Assembly: GCA_028293685.1 (NCBI GenBank)
Contig: JAQGOI010000257.1
Span: forward strand, 1 to 5,322
From: Lysobacteraceae bacterium
GTDB lineage: Bacteria > Pseudomonadota > Gammaproteobacteria > Xanthomonadales > Xanthomonadaceae
Direction: 5' to 3'
Length of the DNA: 5,322 bases
Within the stretch, counting starts at the first letter, position 1; each line of letters opens with the position of its first letter. Below the pieces are notes generated by a model, which had not been told where the DNA came from, made no database searches, and worked only from the letters and a program-made list of their open reading frames with translations. Positions 4,951 through 5,322 of the stretch are shown here, in pieces. The translations under genes were made by a program, and so were the position numbers.

Positions 4951-5322
4951 TCATGCGTCTTCGGTCACGCGCAGCACTTCCTCGATCGTCGTTACTCCGG
5001 CCAGCGCCTTGACGATGCCGTCCTCGTACATCGTGCGCATGCCCGCGTTGCGCGCGAGTTGCTCGATCTCGCCCATGCCGGCGTGGCGCATGATCGCGCG
5101 TCGCAATTCATCGTTCATCACCATGAATTCCATGATGGTGGTGCGGCCCTGGTAACCGGTCGGCGCAATCGCGGAACCGCGCGGGCGATACAGGAAGACA
5201 TCGCCTTCGGGTTGGTAGCGGCGCAGGTCGAACTTGGCAATTTCCTCGGGCGATGCCGGATATCGCTCCGCATGTGTCGGCTCCAGGCGCCGCACCAGAC
5301 GCTGCGCGAGGATGCCGTTGAT
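4951..5322 (-). CDS. gspE: GspE, type II secretion ATPase, C-terminal part
   Basis: Partial gene: the last 123 residues, open to the right edge of the window. GspE is the hexameric cytoplasmic ATPase that powers pseudopilus assembly. The fragment begins INGILAQRLVRRLEP, the segment just before the metal-binding subdomain, and continues through GYQGRTTIMEFMVMNDELR (56-74), MGEIEQLARNAGMRTMYEDG (83-102), and KALAGVTTIEEVLRVTEDA (105-123), all diagnostic of the GspE/PilB C-terminal domain. Walker A, Asp box, Walker B and His box would lie upstream, outside the window. The four zinc-binding cysteines of most GspE proteins (two CxxC pairs, expected near residues 14-17 and 50-53) are absent; the fragment has no Cys at all. 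It still resembles an intact, conserved protein and is not a pseudogene by any visible sign. gspF follows after a 145-bp repeat-filled spacer. Confidence 0.95.
   Translation of the reverse strand: MNGILAQRLVRRLEPTHAERYPASPEEIAKFDLRRYQPEGDVFLYRPRGSAIAPTGYQGRTTIMEFMVMNDELRRAIMRHAGMGEIEQLARNAGMRTMYEDGIVKALAGVTTIEEVLRVTEDA

Overview
The window is one contiguous block of a type II secretion system (general secretory pathway, Gsp/Xps) operon. Every gene is on the minus strand, so transcription runs from right to left: gspE (3' end only) - gspF - gspG - gspH - gspI - gspJ - gspK - gspL (5' part only). The DNA is GC-rich with strong G/C bias at third codon positions, which opens long meaningless reading frames on the opposite strand. 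Gene order, the GspG and GspJ sequences, the GspE C-terminus without a tetracysteine motif, and a GspL related to PilN all resemble the Xps system of Xanthomonas. The source is therefore probably a member of the Xanthomonadales (Xanthomonadaceae or Rhodanobacteraceae). That assignment rests on recognition, not on a database search.

Layout in transcription order: 5322-4951, C-terminal 123 residues of the secretion ATPase GspE; 4950-4806, a 145-bp spacer almost wholly filled by an inverted repeat whose arms are tandem heptamers; 4805-3588, inner-membrane platform protein GspF; 3585-3151, major pseudopilin GspG; 3131-2610, minor pseudopilin GspH; 2613-2164, GspI; 2167-1478, GspJ; 1481-609, GspK; 612-1, the first 204 residues of GspL. 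From H to L each gene starts inside the stop codon of the one before through an ATGA overlap, so four successive junctions look translationally coupled. F/G are 2 bp apart and G/H 19 bp apart. The only real break in the operon is between E and F.

How they work together: GspE hydrolyses ATP in the cytoplasm and is held at the inner membrane by GspL and GspF. This drives assembly of GspG into a periplasmic pseudopilus capped by a GspH-I-J-K tip, which pushes folded exoproteins through the outer-membrane secretin GspD. gspM, gspN and gspD are expected beyond the left edge, and the rest of gspE beyond the right edge. The prepilin peptidase (PilD/GspO) is not in the window.

The system is a known one. 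The points most worth a second look are the heptamer inverted repeat that has taken over the gspE-gspF spacer, including the place where the gspF ribosome binding site should be; the lack of the zinc-binding cysteines in GspE; the absence of any cysteine in all 1717 residues of the eight proteins; the unusually long, arginine-rich prepilin leaders; and the unsettled start of gspH. No RNA genes, transposases, CRISPR arrays or convincing terminators were seen.
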